Source of the DNA: Pontiella desulfatans
GTDB taxonomy: Bacteria; Verrucomicrobiota; Kiritimatiellia; Kiritimatiellales; Pontiellaceae
Direction of reading: 5' to 3'
Length of the DNA: 64,000 bases
Assembly: GCF_900890425.1 (NCBI RefSeq)
Contig: NZ_CAAHFG010000001.1
Coordinates: 3,968,001 to 4,032,000 of the forward strand
In this document: piece by piece, positions 36,084-45,057 of the stretch
Layout: every line of letters begins with the position of its first letter
Numbering within the stretch: the first letter of the stretch is position 1
Position numbers and translations under genes: made by a program
The notes under the pieces: generated by a model
The model's database searches: none
The model's input: only the letters and a program-made list of their open reading frames with translations
Told to the model about the DNA's origin: nothing

Positions 36084-37331
36084 CTACGGACGGACGACCC
36101 GGACTTGCACCGCCGAATAGCCAATTTTCACCGTGGGCTGGGCGATCCAGCGCAGTACCAGGGGATCGAGATTGTTCGTTGCGGACAGCGTTGCGGCATA
36201 TTGTGCATAGGTCCCGCTGTGGCGTGGAGTTAGGCGCACGAGCACCTGCGAAGCGGACTCAACGTTGGTGGTTTCCACCACGATTTGCGTGCTGTTGGTT
36301 TGCGGCAGGGCGGCATCGGCCCCATAGGCTCCGAACGATGCCCGAGGATCGCCGGGAATCGAAACACCTCCGACGGAAACAATGCGTACTTCGGGTGCTC
36401 CGGCAGGCGGCCACAGCAACGCGGTTGCACCGGACTCCAGCCCGAGGACACTCGGGTCGGGCGAAATGGAAAAATTGCCGTCATTGGTTACGCGTTCGAC
36501 GCGGATGCGGCCTTCACCGCCATCCCAATATGCAGTGTTCCCATATGCAATTATGCTTCCTGTTCCCGATAGGCTGTCGGACACCAACCGGATGCCGCCG
36601 CCGCTTCCGGAACCGGAATCTTCTGCGTTATAGCTTATGCCTGCACCTCCGATTGCCCGAATGGTTCCGTTCAGGGTGATGGCCTGTGTTGCGGCAATTA
36701 AGATGGCACCACCACCCGCCCCGCCGCAATCGCCAGAGTTGCTTCCCGCACCGCCGGAACCGCCGATGAGCGGAATGAGCGACGGGTTGCCATAGGCTGC
36801 CGCCGTGTTGTTTTCACCCACGGTGCCATAGCTGCCCCCCGCGCCATGGGTGTAGGAGAAATCCGTCCGGCCGCCGCCGACGCCTAGACCGGCGGAACGG
36901 CTAAGACCTGTGGCATCGCCCAACCCCCCGCGGAATCCACCAGGCCCGCCTTCGGCATGGATGTTGGAATATCTGGGCATGCTGCCCTGCCCATCCAAAT
37001 TGACTGTTCCTAAAATGGTTACATCCCCGTTGACCAGCCAGACGACCGGCGCGCGGCTCGGATGGTTGGCAAACGTCAACGTGGCGCCGTTGGTGACGAC
37101 CACGCTGGAATATTTAAAGACGACCGCCCACTTGTTGGAGTCGTATACGCCATTGCCCGTGCCCGCGTCGTCCCACGCGCCCGTGGTGGCCAGCGAAAGA
37201 TCGATCTGCGTGTTTTCCGTGATGAGCAACGCGCCGTCCGAACCATCCGCCCCCGGCACCGTGATCGCCGCCTGCGCAACCGTGGCACCCAGCGCCAGAA
37301 CCAATCCGATTATGATTTTCCAGTTTTTCAT
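36084..37331 (-). CDS. Secreted glycine-rich repetitive protein, operon partner of the giant protein
   Basis: 415 residues. Signal peptide MKNWKIIIGLVLALGATVAQA. Residues ~60-130 look like a beta-helix/solenoid start (V-V-V-T-N-G-A-T-L-T-F ... V-W-L-V-N-G-D-V-T-I-L-G-T-V-N-L-D-G-Q-G). Residues ~130-260 are very glycine-rich (G-G-A-G-S-N-S-G-D-C-G-G-A-G-G-G). This recalls secreted myxobacterial and PVC glycine-rich solenoid proteins; no enzyme motif is seen. AAGGAG lies 7-9 bases before ATG 37331. It precedes the giant gene by 58 bases on the same strand, so co-transcription is likely. Confidence 0.75.
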   Translation of the reverse strand: MKNWKIIIGLVLALGATVAQAAITVPGADGSDGALLITENTQIDLSLATTGAWDDAGTGNGVYDSNKWAVVFKYSSVVVTNGATLTFANHPSRAPVVWLVNGDVTILGTVNLDGQGSMPRYSNIHAEGGPGGFRGGLGDATGLSRSAGLGVGGGRTDFSYTHGAGGSYGTVGENNTAAAYGNPSLIPLIGGSGGAGSNSGDCGGAGGGAILIAATQAITLNGTIRAIGGAGISYNAEDSGSGSGGGIRLVSDSLSGTGSIIAYGNTAYWDGGEGRIRVERVTNDGNFSISPDPSVLGLESGATALLWPPAGAPEVRIVSVGGVSIPGDPRASFGAYGADAALPQTNSTQIVVETTNVESASQVLVRLTPRHSGTYAQYAATLSATNNLDPLVLRWIAQPTVKIGYSAVQVRVVRP

Positions 37332-37737
37332 CTCATGTCTCCTTCGTTAATGCCTGCATCAAAACACACCCTTTTTGAGCCTACGGCCAAGCCAAAACAA
37401 CCTACGTTTAATAATTCTATTCCCCCGCACTGGCAATCATAATTTCTTATATATCATTTCACATATTGGCTTATAATGATTCTCACCTATTCCAATATGC
37501 ACCCTTAACCAAAGAACGCATCATTGAACCGAGAACCGTTCCCAAACCCAAAGAACAACAAACACTACCGACATGGCGCACCAGGGAAGAACAAAGGCAA
37601 CAGTGGCGAAATTCACCAAACCGAAGGGGAGCGTGGGTAATGGTATTCGGGGCTCCACCCAAAGGACCAGCCCGTAGCGCAAACGCTGGAAGAGGATGCG
37701 CCCGGACGGTAGTCGCCCAAGACTCAGGCAAAGGGGA
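37332..37737. other. 406-base intergenic region upstream of the glycine-rich/giant operon
   Basis: The plus-strand frame 37466-37753 (95 codons) has no ribosome binding site, no family similarity and low-complexity Arg/Pro/Gln content, so it is not called. The half near the glycine-rich gene is A/T-rich; read on the minus strand 37500-37430 holds TTATAA and TATATAAG stretches that could be the -10 region of the operon promoter. No terminator with a U-tract was found for the lipoprotein gene ending at 37738. Confidence 0.5.
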
Positions 37738-38214
37738 TTATTGCTTTACATAGGTAGCTGTCCAGCCGCCTTCTGCGACGCTCGTGATGGTATTACCCGA
37801 CCTTGTAAACTCAACAATCTCGGATTTTCCGGGTACGGTAACCTTGATCCTGTCATTACCTTCCACTTCGTATTGGGCGGATGAGGTGTAGGTATATGAA
37901 TGGAAGACAACGTCCGTTGCCGGACTGCCAACATCGGTTACATAGAAGTTCGCTTCCGTTGTAAACATCCCGTCAGCGGACAAAATGGTTCGCTGGTAGT
38001 ATCCTTTGGCATTTGGAAAATCATAGGTGGTCGATCCTACCTCCAATTTAGTGAGCTCCCATGTGCCGACCAAATCGGAGTTATCCCCTCCTCCTCCACC
38101 GCCATCATCGTCGCCACCGCAACCGGACATTAAGAAAACACTGCACACCATTGCAACGCCCATTGCCAATACGGAGCGACGCGCACCCCACATGTTCATT
38201 TCGCTCATCTTCAT
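37738..38214 (-). CDS. Small lipoprotein with lipocalin-like C-terminal domain
   Basis: 158 residues. A type II signal peptide with lipobox L-M-S-G-C (Cys about residue 32) is followed by an Asp/Gly-rich linker (G-G-D-D-D-G-G-G-G-G-G-D) and then a ~110-residue beta-rich domain beginning V-G-T-W-E-L-T-K. The V-G-T-W start and W-T-A-T-Y end resemble lipocalin-like (DUF4923/DUF5004-type) proteins, which bind small hydrophobic molecules or have unknown roles. AGCAGG precedes the start; the third-codon ATG (38208) is an equally good start. Stand-alone gene between the giant operon and the Sel1 lipoprotein. Confidence 0.7.
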   Translation of the reverse strand: MKMSEMNMWGARRSVLAMGVAMVCSVFLMSGCGGDDDGGGGGGDNSDLVGTWELTKLEVGSTTYDFPNAKGYYQRTILSADGMFTTEANFYVTDVGSPATDVVFHSYTYTSSAQYEVEGNDRIKVTVPGKSEIVEFTRSGNTITSVAEGGWTATYVKQ

Positions 38215-38379
38215 CCTGCTTCCCTTTCATTTGTTTTTCCACACATGAGGAATTGAGCCCCCGCCCCGCCCCTCGACCAAGTTCACCGCCCATACCGACG
38301 TACTGGTGCGGCCCGCATCTGCGCATTGATGTTCATTAACGGATGGAACCCGACTTGGATCAATGGAGCTTAAACGACC

Positions 38380-40563
38380 TTAATATACCCTATACTGGTT
38401 CATCTGGTAGTTCCGCATCCGGCGGTTGTTCGATTCAATGGCCCGCTGCATTGCTTCCTGGTCGTAGGAATCGGCCTGGTTGCCGTAGTAGCCCCCGCTG
38501 TTGTACTGCTGGCTTTGCAGTTGCCTTTGCTGGTGCGCCCGGCGGGCGGATTCCTGCCGTCGAAGCAGCGCAATTTCATCGAGGGCGGCCTGGCAGCCCT
38601 GGTTGGCCGAGGCCTGCAAGTATTGCATGGCCTGCTGCTCTGTGATCCCGCTGCCCCCTTGCTTGAAAACAAAATAGAGCGTACAGAGCGCATCGCCATG
38701 CTCTAAAGCAGCCGCCTGCTGCACCAACTCCAAGGCACGCAGCTTATTTTGCACCACCCCGTCAGCCCCCTCCGCCAACAAGAGGCCGAGGTTGAACATT
38801 GAATCGGCATGACCGAGTGCCACGCCCTTTTCCCACCATTCCGCTGCGGCGGCATGGTCAGCCGGCATACCTGCACCGTTGAAAAGGAAACAGCCGAGTC
38901 CAAAACAGGATGCGGCGCTGCCGGCGTCCGCTGCAACCTTGTGCAACTCCAGGGAGAGCGACTGGTTGTTATAGCAGTTGTCCGACTCATAATAGCCGGC
39001 CAGGTTGTGCAGCCCATCCGGATTGCCCAGGTCAGCAGCGCGGCGGTAGCAATGAAACGCCCTTCCGGCATCGGTATCGAAGCCCTGCCCATTGAGGTGG
39101 AGGATGGCAAGCTGGTTCCACGCTGCGGACGATCCCCCCTCTGCCGCCAGCTCCAGACAACGGATGGCTTCCTTATGGTCGTTGTCCGGCAGCATGCCAT
39201 AGAGGTGCATCACACCCACCGCCATCATGGCATCGGCATTGCCAAGCCCGTAGGCCTCCAGCATCAGGTGTTTCTTTTTCTCCATATCGCCTGTAACCGC
39301 AGCAGCTTTCTCGTGCAGAGCAACCGCTTTTTCGTTGCTCGCCCACGGCACGTCCGGCACCTGGACGCGCAGATCCACCCTATCCAAAGGCAACTCGGCG
39401 TGGACGGCAAGCGCCGCCCGGTCGTGGATGCTGCTGCGGGGCGCGGTTTTATTCAGCAGTGCCAGCAACCGATCCCCACCGTTGGCAGAGGAACCGGCCG
39501 CGTTTGCATAGTCCCACCAATAGCCGGACGCCACCATCAAACCGTGGGATTCCGCCGCCGAGCCTGCCGTTTCAACATATTCATCGAGTTTGTCGAAGCC
39601 GTTGTCGACAACCTTGCCGGACTCAACCCCGTCGAACTCCCAAATGCACATCCACACCATCAGGGAAGAAGAAAAACACCCCCGACGGGCATAGCACTCC
39701 GCCACGTCAACAAAACCCTTGCGCCATTCCTTCCACACCCCGGAATCTCTCGCGGCAACCGCACCGACCACCTCGAACCATACCCCGGGCAGGAAAAAGT
39801 GCTTGTACGATTCGCGTTCTTCGACCAGCTCCTCGCCCCACCGCTCCATCGCCAGATCCTGCATGTAGGAGGGCGAATGGATCTTTGCCATCAGAGTTGC
39901 CATGCCGGGCTCGGGTTTCGGTTTGAGCGGGGAATCCAAAAGCACCGCACCGTCAAGCTCCGAAATGCCCTCAAGGATGCCGTTGGCTATATAGCGCTTA
40001 TCCGGCGAAAAAAAGGCCCCTGCAGGAAACGGAGTCAGGCTTTCCCCCTCGGCCGCCAAGGCTCGCAACTTCCGGACCATGCGCCCGAACGCCAAGTCCG
40101 GCCAAAGTGTTTTCCACTTGCGATCACTTGCCGCCGCAGCCTCGAAATCGGACACAGGGTCAACCACTCCCACCTGCTGCCGCATGATCCCGACCTGCTG
40201 TTTGAGCATATTGAAATGAGGCATGCCCCGCATCTCTTCCAGCGTCTTGGAAAATTCGGCAGCCGACGGATTGAACTTGTAGCAGCAGTCGCGGGACAGG
40301 TCGGCACAGGCCCGGAGCACCAGCGCCTCGTCCGGATCGCTATGCTCCAATCCACGAAGCGCATCATCGATCGCATCCAACCGCCCCTCGTCAATCAATG
40401 CCAGCACCTTGCGACCATCCGCCGACAGCGCCTTCAACGCCGTCTTTTCCACCTTCGGCATCTTGACCTCCGGAGAAGAGCCCTCGTCCTTCCTGCCACA
40501 CGACACCATGGAAATAATGCACAACAGCGCAATCGCAGCTCTCCATTTAATCCAAGTCAACAT
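38380..40563 (-). CDS. Lipoprotein with C-terminal Sel1-like (TPR-type) repeats
   Basis: 727 residues starting MLTWIKWRAAIALL; lipobox S-M-V-S-C-G (Cys ~22). The N-terminal ~400 residues have no recognised family and are rich in Cys pairs and Trp. From ~residue 410 to 650 there are at least six Sel1-like repeats (patterns G-N-A-D-A-M-M-A-V-G-x-M-H-L-Y-G, A-A-x-W-N-Q-L-A-I-L-H-L-N-G-Q-G, H-A-D-S-M-F-N-L-G-L-L-L-A-E-G). The C-terminus is Gln/Tyr/Arg-rich and disordered. Sel1 repeats mediate protein-protein contacts. The ATG at 40563 is preferred for the lipoprotein signal; the frame is open to 40635. Confidence 0.75.
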   Translation of the reverse strand: MLTWIKWRAAIALLCIISMVSCGRKDEGSSPEVKMPKVEKTALKALSADGRKVLALIDEGRLDAIDDALRGLEHSDPDEALVLRACADLSRDCCYKFNPSAAEFSKTLEEMRGMPHFNMLKQQVGIMRQQVGVVDPVSDFEAAAASDRKWKTLWPDLAFGRMVRKLRALAAEGESLTPFPAGAFFSPDKRYIANGILEGISELDGAVLLDSPLKPKPEPGMATLMAKIHSPSYMQDLAMERWGEELVEERESYKHFFLPGVWFEVVGAVAARDSGVWKEWRKGFVDVAECYARRGCFSSSLMVWMCIWEFDGVESGKVVDNGFDKLDEYVETAGSAAESHGLMVASGYWWDYANAAGSSANGGDRLLALLNKTAPRSSIHDRAALAVHAELPLDRVDLRVQVPDVPWASNEKAVALHEKAAAVTGDMEKKKHLMLEAYGLGNADAMMAVGVMHLYGMLPDNDHKEAIRCLELAAEGGSSAAWNQLAILHLNGQGFDTDAGRAFHCYRRAADLGNPDGLHNLAGYYESDNCYNNQSLSLELHKVAADAGSAASCFGLGCFLFNGAGMPADHAAAAEWWEKGVALGHADSMFNLGLLLAEGADGVVQNKLRALELVQQAAALEHGDALCTLYFVFKQGGSGITEQQAMQYLQASANQGCQAALDEIALLRRQESARRAHQQRQLQSQQYNSGGYYGNQADSYDQEAMQRAIESNNRRMRNYQMNQYRVY

Positions 40564-40900
40564 AACTCCCAATCCTTTCGTTTCATAAACCGCATGGTTT
40601 TGATTCCACCCATTACAACGCGACAGGGATGGCATGATTACAAAAAATCATTCGAGCTGGATAAGCAAAGATCCCGGCAACCTGTGATACGCCCCTTCTC
40701 AACAATTCCCCCAGACCAACCTTATCCCCACATAGCAACACGACATACTTACTGTCAATGCAAACGAGATTAGAAAAGTGTTACAAACATTTATGTCATA
40801 CGGCCAACGTATTTGTCATGGTCGGGTTAACTGAAACCAGCGAGAGGAGTCGAAAAAAGAAATTCCGTCTCCGGCACGTGATCTTCCATTGGAAACCTGT
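40564..40900. other. 337-base divergent intergenic region
   Basis: Separates the Sel1 lipoprotein (minus) from the ABC exporter (plus). On the minus strand a perfect -35 hexamer TTGACA lies at 40758-40753, with a weak -10 (TATGTG) 18 bases further. On the plus side no strong promoter is visible. An antisense-type open frame (38809-40773 plus) runs into this gap but is judged spurious. Confidence 0.5.
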
Positions 40901-42676
40901 ATGATGGGACGATCAAGCAGGAGAAACCCGATCAGCAAACCCTCGACCAGATTAAGCCAGTATCTCATTCCTCACCGGAAGGAAATCGTTGCGACGTTTG
41001 TTTGCGCGATGGTTACGGTGGGGGCGAACCTGGCGATGCCGGTGGTGATCCGCTGGGTGATCGACGGGTTGATTGAGGGAACGCTGACGCGGGAACTGCT
41101 GTGGCAGTATCTAGGCGCCTTCCTGCTGATCGGCGTAGTGTCGCTGGCGTTTTCGCGATGGCTGCGGCAGATCCCGCAAAAGATGTCGCACAAGATTGAA
41201 TATGAGCTGCGCCGGGATGTGTTCGCCCACCTGACGACGCTGGATCAGGAATACTACCGCTCGGAACGCACGGGCGATCTGATGACGCGGATGTCGTCGG
41301 ACATCAATATTATCCGCGACTCGATCGGCCAGGGCTTCCTCCAGGGCACGCGGACGATTACGGTAATTGTTTTTGCATCGATCGTCATGGGCATTGCCGA
41401 CGCGCAGTTGGCGGGCATCGTGATTGCGCTGTTCACGCCGATGGTGCTGATCTTTTTCCTGATCCTGCGGGTGATGCGCCGCCATCAGCAGGCGCTGCAG
41501 GAGCATGTTTCGGAGGTTTCGAACTATTCGCAGGAAAGCTTTTCCGGCATTCGCTGCCTGAAGGGCTTTGCACTGGAGCGGCGGCGCAACGCCGCATTTG
41601 CGGATCTCAACTCCGGCCTGATCAACAAGACGATGCGGATGCAGGGCACGCGCCAGAGCCTCTTCCCGTTCATGGCGTTCTGGTTCAACCTCGGCACCAT
41701 CCTGATCTTCATCGTGGGCGGGAAAAAAATCATGCAGGGCGAACTGACGGTGGGCACCCTGACGCAGTTCATCCAGTATCTGCTCTATATGCAGTGGCCG
41801 TTGCTGGCGCTCAGCTGGGTGCTGAGCCTGACGCAGCGCGGCAAGGTCAGCTGGATTCGGGTTCGCGAGATTCTCGAACGGGAATCGTCGCTTGAACATC
41901 GAACCTCGAACGTTGAACTTCGACCTTCGAACGGGGATATTCGTTTCGAAGGCGTCGAGCTGGAAATCGAAGACCGAACCTTCCTAAGCGGGATCAACCT
42001 GGACATTGCCGAGGGGACAACGCTGGGCATTACGGGCCCGACCGGCAGCGGCAAGACGTTGCTGGTTTCGCTGGTGGCCCGCCTGATGGACCCGACCCAG
42101 GGAGCGGTGAAGATCGGCGGATCGGATATCCGGGATATTTCCCTGAACGCGCTGCGTGGCGTGATTGGTTTTGCCGCCCAGGAGCCGGTGCTGTTTTCCC
42201 GTACCCTGGAGCACAACATTGGCTTCGGTGTGGTGGATGCCGACATGGAGACGATCGGCTGGGCGGCGGACATCGCCCACCTGCACCACGATGTACTGGA
42301 TTTCCCCGACCAATACCAGACCATGCTCGGCGAGCGCGGCGTCACCCTCTCCGGCGGGCAGCGGCAGCGCACCTCAATCAGCCGCGCCATTGCGCGCCGC
42401 CCCAGGATCCTCGTGCTCGACGACGTCCTTTCGGCGGTCGACACGCAGACCGAGGCGGCGATCATGGAAAAGCTCCAGCCGGTGATGGCGGAGCGCACGA
42501 CGCTCTTCGTGAGCCACCGCGTTTCAACCCTGCGCTATGCCGACGAGGTCATCGTGATCGAGGATGGCCGGATCACCCAGCGCGGCACGCACGAGGAGTT
42601 GATTCGGCAACCGGGCTACTATTCCGAGCTCAACACCATGCAGCAGCTGGAAGAACGACTGGAGGGGGATTCATGA
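40901..42676 (+). CDS. Heterodimeric ABC exporter, degenerate-site half (TMD-NBD)
   Basis: 591 residues: an exporter-type transmembrane domain with six helices (about 25-315), then a nucleotide-binding domain. Walker A is G-P-T-G-S-G-K-T, the signature is L-S-G-G-Q-R-Q-R, and Walker B is I-L-V-L-D-D, where the catalytic Glu is replaced by Asp. In heterodimeric exporters such as TM287/288 and BmrCD this marks the non-hydrolysing site. Residues ~331-345 (S-L-E-H-R-T-S-N-V-E-L-R-P-S-N), in the TMD-NBD linker, come from a dispersed DNA repeat (41892-41933). The next gene overlaps by ATGA. Start taken at ATG 40901; no strong ribosome binding site. Substrate unknown. Confidence 0.9.
   Translation: MMGRSSRRNPISKPSTRLSQYLIPHRKEIVATFVCAMVTVGANLAMPVVIRWVIDGLIEGTLTRELLWQYLGAFLLIGVVSLAFSRWLRQIPQKMSHKIEYELRRDVFAHLTTLDQEYYRSERTGDLMTRMSSDINIIRDSIGQGFLQGTRTITVIVFASIVMGIADAQLAGIVIALFTPMVLIFFLILRVMRRHQQALQEHVSEVSNYSQESFSGIRCLKGFALERRRNAAFADLNSGLINKTMRMQGTRQSLFPFMAFWFNLGTILIFIVGGKKIMQGELTVGTLTQFIQYLLYMQWPLLALSWVLSLTQRGKVSWIRVREILERESSLEHRTSNVELRPSNGDIRFEGVELEIEDRTFLSGINLDIAEGTTLGITGPTGSGKTLLVSLVARLMDPTQGAVKIGGSDIRDISLNALRGVIGFAAQEPVLFSRTLEHNIGFGVVDADMETIGWAADIAHLHHDVLDFPDQYQTMLGERGVTLSGGQRQRTSISRAIARRPRILVLDDVLSAVDTQTEAAIMEKLQPVMAERTTLFVSHRVSTLRYADEVIVIEDGRITQRGTHEELIRQPGYYSELNTMQQLEERLEGDS
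41892..41933. repeat. Dispersed-type repeat embedded in frame in the ABC exporter gene
   Basis: TTGAACATCGAACCTCGAAC followed by GTTGAACTTCGACCTTCGAACG: three to four degenerate copies of a ~10-base TTGAAC(A/C)TCGAA unit. Its translation in the ABC frame is L-E-H-R-T-S-N-V-E-L-R-P-S-N, a text familiar from extragenic repeats in several bacterial groups. It adds about 14 codons without breaking the frame. Confidence 0.75.
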
Positions 42677-44448
42677 AAATGGCCCGACGCCTCCTCTCTT
42701 ATTCGGCGCCGTATTGGCGGTGGCTTGCGCTGGCCTTTGCGCTGATCATGTTCACCTCGCTGGTCGTGAACTTCCTTCCGGTGCTGCTTCAACGGATTAC
42801 CGACCTATGCCTGCTCGACTCCGGCTCCCCGCCCGGGGAGCGCATGGAATTGCTGCTACGACTCGGCGTCCTCTACATTTCGATGGCGGCGGCCGGCCAT
42901 TTGGTTCGCTATGCGCAGGCGATGCTCACGGCCTGGATTGGGCAAAAGATCATCTACGACCTGCGGCTGGAAGTGTTCCGCAAGGTGCTCCGCATGCACC
43001 AGGCCTATTTCGACAACACCGCCATCGGCACGCTGATGACGCGCGTCACCTCCGACATCGAGCGGCTGCAGCATTTTGTTACGGAGGGCGTCGTGGGGTC
43101 GATCGCCGACCTGTTCATGATTTTCGGCATCATGGGCTACATGATCTGGTTCAGCCCGGCCCTCTCGCTTTCGATCTTCGCAACAATGCCGCTCCTGTTT
43201 GCGTTGATGTATTTCATCAACACCCGCCTACGCAACGCGAACCGCGATATCCGAGACCGGCAATCGAAGCTCAACGCGCTCATGCAGGAAGACCTCACCG
43301 GAATGACCACCATCCAGCTCTTCAACCGCGAGGCCAGCGCGTTGCAGGATTTCGACACCCGCAATACGAAGCTCCGCACCGCCTACTTCGACGAAGTCCG
43401 CTGGTTCAGCCTCTACTTCCCCTCCATCGAAGGCGGGCAGGTTATCGCCATCCTGATCACGCTTGCCGTAGGTGGCTTTGCCATCATGAAGGGTTCGGAC
43501 ATGGTCACGATCGGCAAACTGATCGCCTTCCTCGCCTACGTGCGCAACTTTTTCCACCCGCTCGGTTCGCTCTCCGACAAGGCGGGGTCGTTCCAGATTG
43601 CCATGGCCTCGGTCGAGCGGGTTTTCGGCCTGCTTGACAAGGAGGAACTGATCAACGATCCCGCAGTACCGGAATCGCCGGAGCGCATTGCCGGCACCAT
43701 CGCGTTCAACAACGTCTGGTTTGCCTACAATGAAAACAACTGGGTCATCAAGGACCTTTCGTTCGAAGTGGAACCGGGCCAGGTGCTCGCCGTGGTCGGC
43801 GCAACGGGGGCGGGCAAGAGCACGATCATCAACCTGATCGGCCGGTTCTACGATGTGCAGCGCGGTTCGGTTACGATCGATGGCATCGACGTGCGCAACT
43901 TCGGCAAGCACGACCTGCGCGGACGGCTGGGCTATGTCTTCCAGGATCCGTTCATCTTCACCGGCACCGTGGCCGACAACATCGGGCTGGGCACCCCGGG
44001 CATTGGACGCGAGGATATGGTCCGTGCCGCCAAGACCGTCAATGCCCATGGTTTTATCGAGGCCATGCCGAAGGGCTACGACACCGAACTGAACGAGCGC
44101 GGCGAAGGGTTGTCGCTCGGCCAGAAGCAATTGCTGGTGATGGCACGCGCACTGGCGCAGGATCCGGAGTTGCTGTTCGTGCTCGACGAAGCCACCGCCA
44201 GCGTGGACACCGCCACTGAAATGCTCATCCAGGATGCGCTGGCCAAACTGATGGCCAACCGCACCAGCATCGTGATTGCCCACCGCCTTTCAACCATCCG
44301 CCATGCCGACCGTATTCTGGTGATGCGCCATGGTGAGCTGGTTGACCAGGGAACGCACGATGAGCTCATGGCGCACGATGGCTACTACCGCCAGCTCTAC
44401 GAATTGCTCATGCACTCGCCCGACCAGCCCTCAAATTTCCAAATTTGA
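42673..44448 (+). CDS. Heterodimeric ABC exporter, catalytic half (TMD-NBD)
   Basis: 591 residues with the same TMD-NBD layout as its partner. Walker A is G-A-T-G-A-G-K-S, Walker B is L-F-V-L-D-E with the catalytic Glu intact, and the H-loop is I-A-H-R. Its signature is L-S-L-G-Q instead of L-S-G-G-Q. The degenerate features fall on complementary sides: Walker B here pairs with the partner's intact L-S-G-G-Q to make one good site, while this altered signature pairs with the partner's D-D Walker B. This is the known heterodimeric exporter logic. The start overlaps the upstream stop by four bases. Lipid, peptide or drug export are all possible. Confidence 0.92.
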   Translation: MKMARRLLSYSAPYWRWLALAFALIMFTSLVVNFLPVLLQRITDLCLLDSGSPPGERMELLLRLGVLYISMAAAGHLVRYAQAMLTAWIGQKIIYDLRLEVFRKVLRMHQAYFDNTAIGTLMTRVTSDIERLQHFVTEGVVGSIADLFMIFGIMGYMIWFSPALSLSIFATMPLLFALMYFINTRLRNANRDIRDRQSKLNALMQEDLTGMTTIQLFNREASALQDFDTRNTKLRTAYFDEVRWFSLYFPSIEGGQVIAILITLAVGGFAIMKGSDMVTIGKLIAFLAYVRNFFHPLGSLSDKAGSFQIAMASVERVFGLLDKEELINDPAVPESPERIAGTIAFNNVWFAYNENNWVIKDLSFEVEPGQVLAVVGATGAGKSTIINLIGRFYDVQRGSVTIDGIDVRNFGKHDLRGRLGYVFQDPFIFTGTVADNIGLGTPGIGREDMVRAAKTVNAHGFIEAMPKGYDTELNERGEGLSLGQKQLLVMARALAQDPELLFVLDEATASVDTATEMLIQDALAKLMANRTSIVIAHRLSTIRHADRILVMRHGELVDQGTHDELMAHDGYYRQLYELLMHSPDQPSNFQI

Positions 44449-44524
44449 GAATCCCGGCGACGGCAAAATGGCTACTTATTAAGAAAAACAATCATGGCAT
44501 CCAACATGCTTGAGTACCGGCAGG

Positions 44525-44986
44525 ATGGGATTTCGAACAAACAGCCGTGGATTCACCTTGATGGAGATCATGATCAGCACATCGATCATCGGTCTATTGG
44601 CCAGTCTTGCCCTGCCCTCCTTGAATGAAGCGGGCAAGCGGGCCCGGAGCAAACGCTTTTCCCACGAAATCCGGACGGTTGCCCACGCTTTCATGAACTA
44701 TTCCATCGAAGAAGGGGGTTACCCGCCCGACTCAACGCCAGGGATTATGCCCAAGGGCATGTCGAGTTATCTGGAATCCTTCGGATGGAATGAGAAAACG
44801 GTGATCGGAGGCCAATGGGACTGGGATCACCGTGTATTCGGCATAAGAGCCGCCATTTCGGTCTACGGCCCCGACTGGAACGAAGACCTGATGGAAAAGA
44901 TTGATAAGACGCTTGATGACGGCAACCTGGCCTCCGGCGATTTTCGTAAACGCTCCGGCGGCTACATGTATATTATCGAGCATTAG
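44525..44986 (+). CDS. Type IV prepilin / type II pseudopilin-like protein
   Basis: 153 residues. Short basic leader MGFRTNSRG and then the prepilin cleavage and helix motif F-T-L-M-E-I-M-I-S-T-S-I-I-G-L-L-A-S-L-A, including the conserved Glu at position +5. The C-terminal globular part is unique. A prepilin peptidase would cut before the Phe. No assembly genes are nearby, so it is probably a stand-alone pseudopilin of the kind abundant in PVC genomes. Start chosen at ATG 44525 to give a normal leader; a TTG at 44510 would add five codons. Confidence 0.8.
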   Translation: MGFRTNSRGFTLMEIMISTSIIGLLASLALPSLNEAGKRARSKRFSHEIRTVAHAFMNYSIEEGGYPPDSTPGIMPKGMSSYLESFGWNEKTVIGGQWDWDHRVFGIRAAISVYGPDWNEDLMEKIDKTLDDGNLASGDFRKRSGGYMYIIEH

Positions 44987-45004
44987 CCCCGGAGCAATCA
45001 ACTC

Positions 45005-45032
45005 TTGAAAATTCATTGAATTCTCCTATATT
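45005..45032 (+). promoter_or_regulatory. Predicted sigma-70-type promoter for the porin gene
   Basis: TTGAAA (45005-45010), a 16-base spacer, and TATATT (45027-45032) match -35/-10 elements at 4/6 and 5/6. Transcription would start near 45040, about 18 bases before the ATG at 45058 and just ahead of the GGAGG at 45049. Confidence 0.45.
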
Positions 45033-45057
45033 GGTTTCAAAACCTACGGAGGATGCC

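Noticed and set aside
37438-37510. A/T-rich tract upstream of the glycine-rich gene as a defined promoter
   Set aside because: Several TATA-like stretches exist but none has a convincing -35 partner, so the exact promoter is not assigned.
37466-37753. 95-codon open frame in the gap upstream of the glycine-rich gene
   Set aside because: No ribosome binding site, no similarity, low-complexity product, and it overlaps the end of the lipoprotein gene on the other strand.
38809-40773. 654-codon plus-strand open frame opposite the Sel1 lipoprotein
   Set aside because: Shadow frame rich in Arg, His and Pro; the minus strand has a lipobox and Sel1 repeats.
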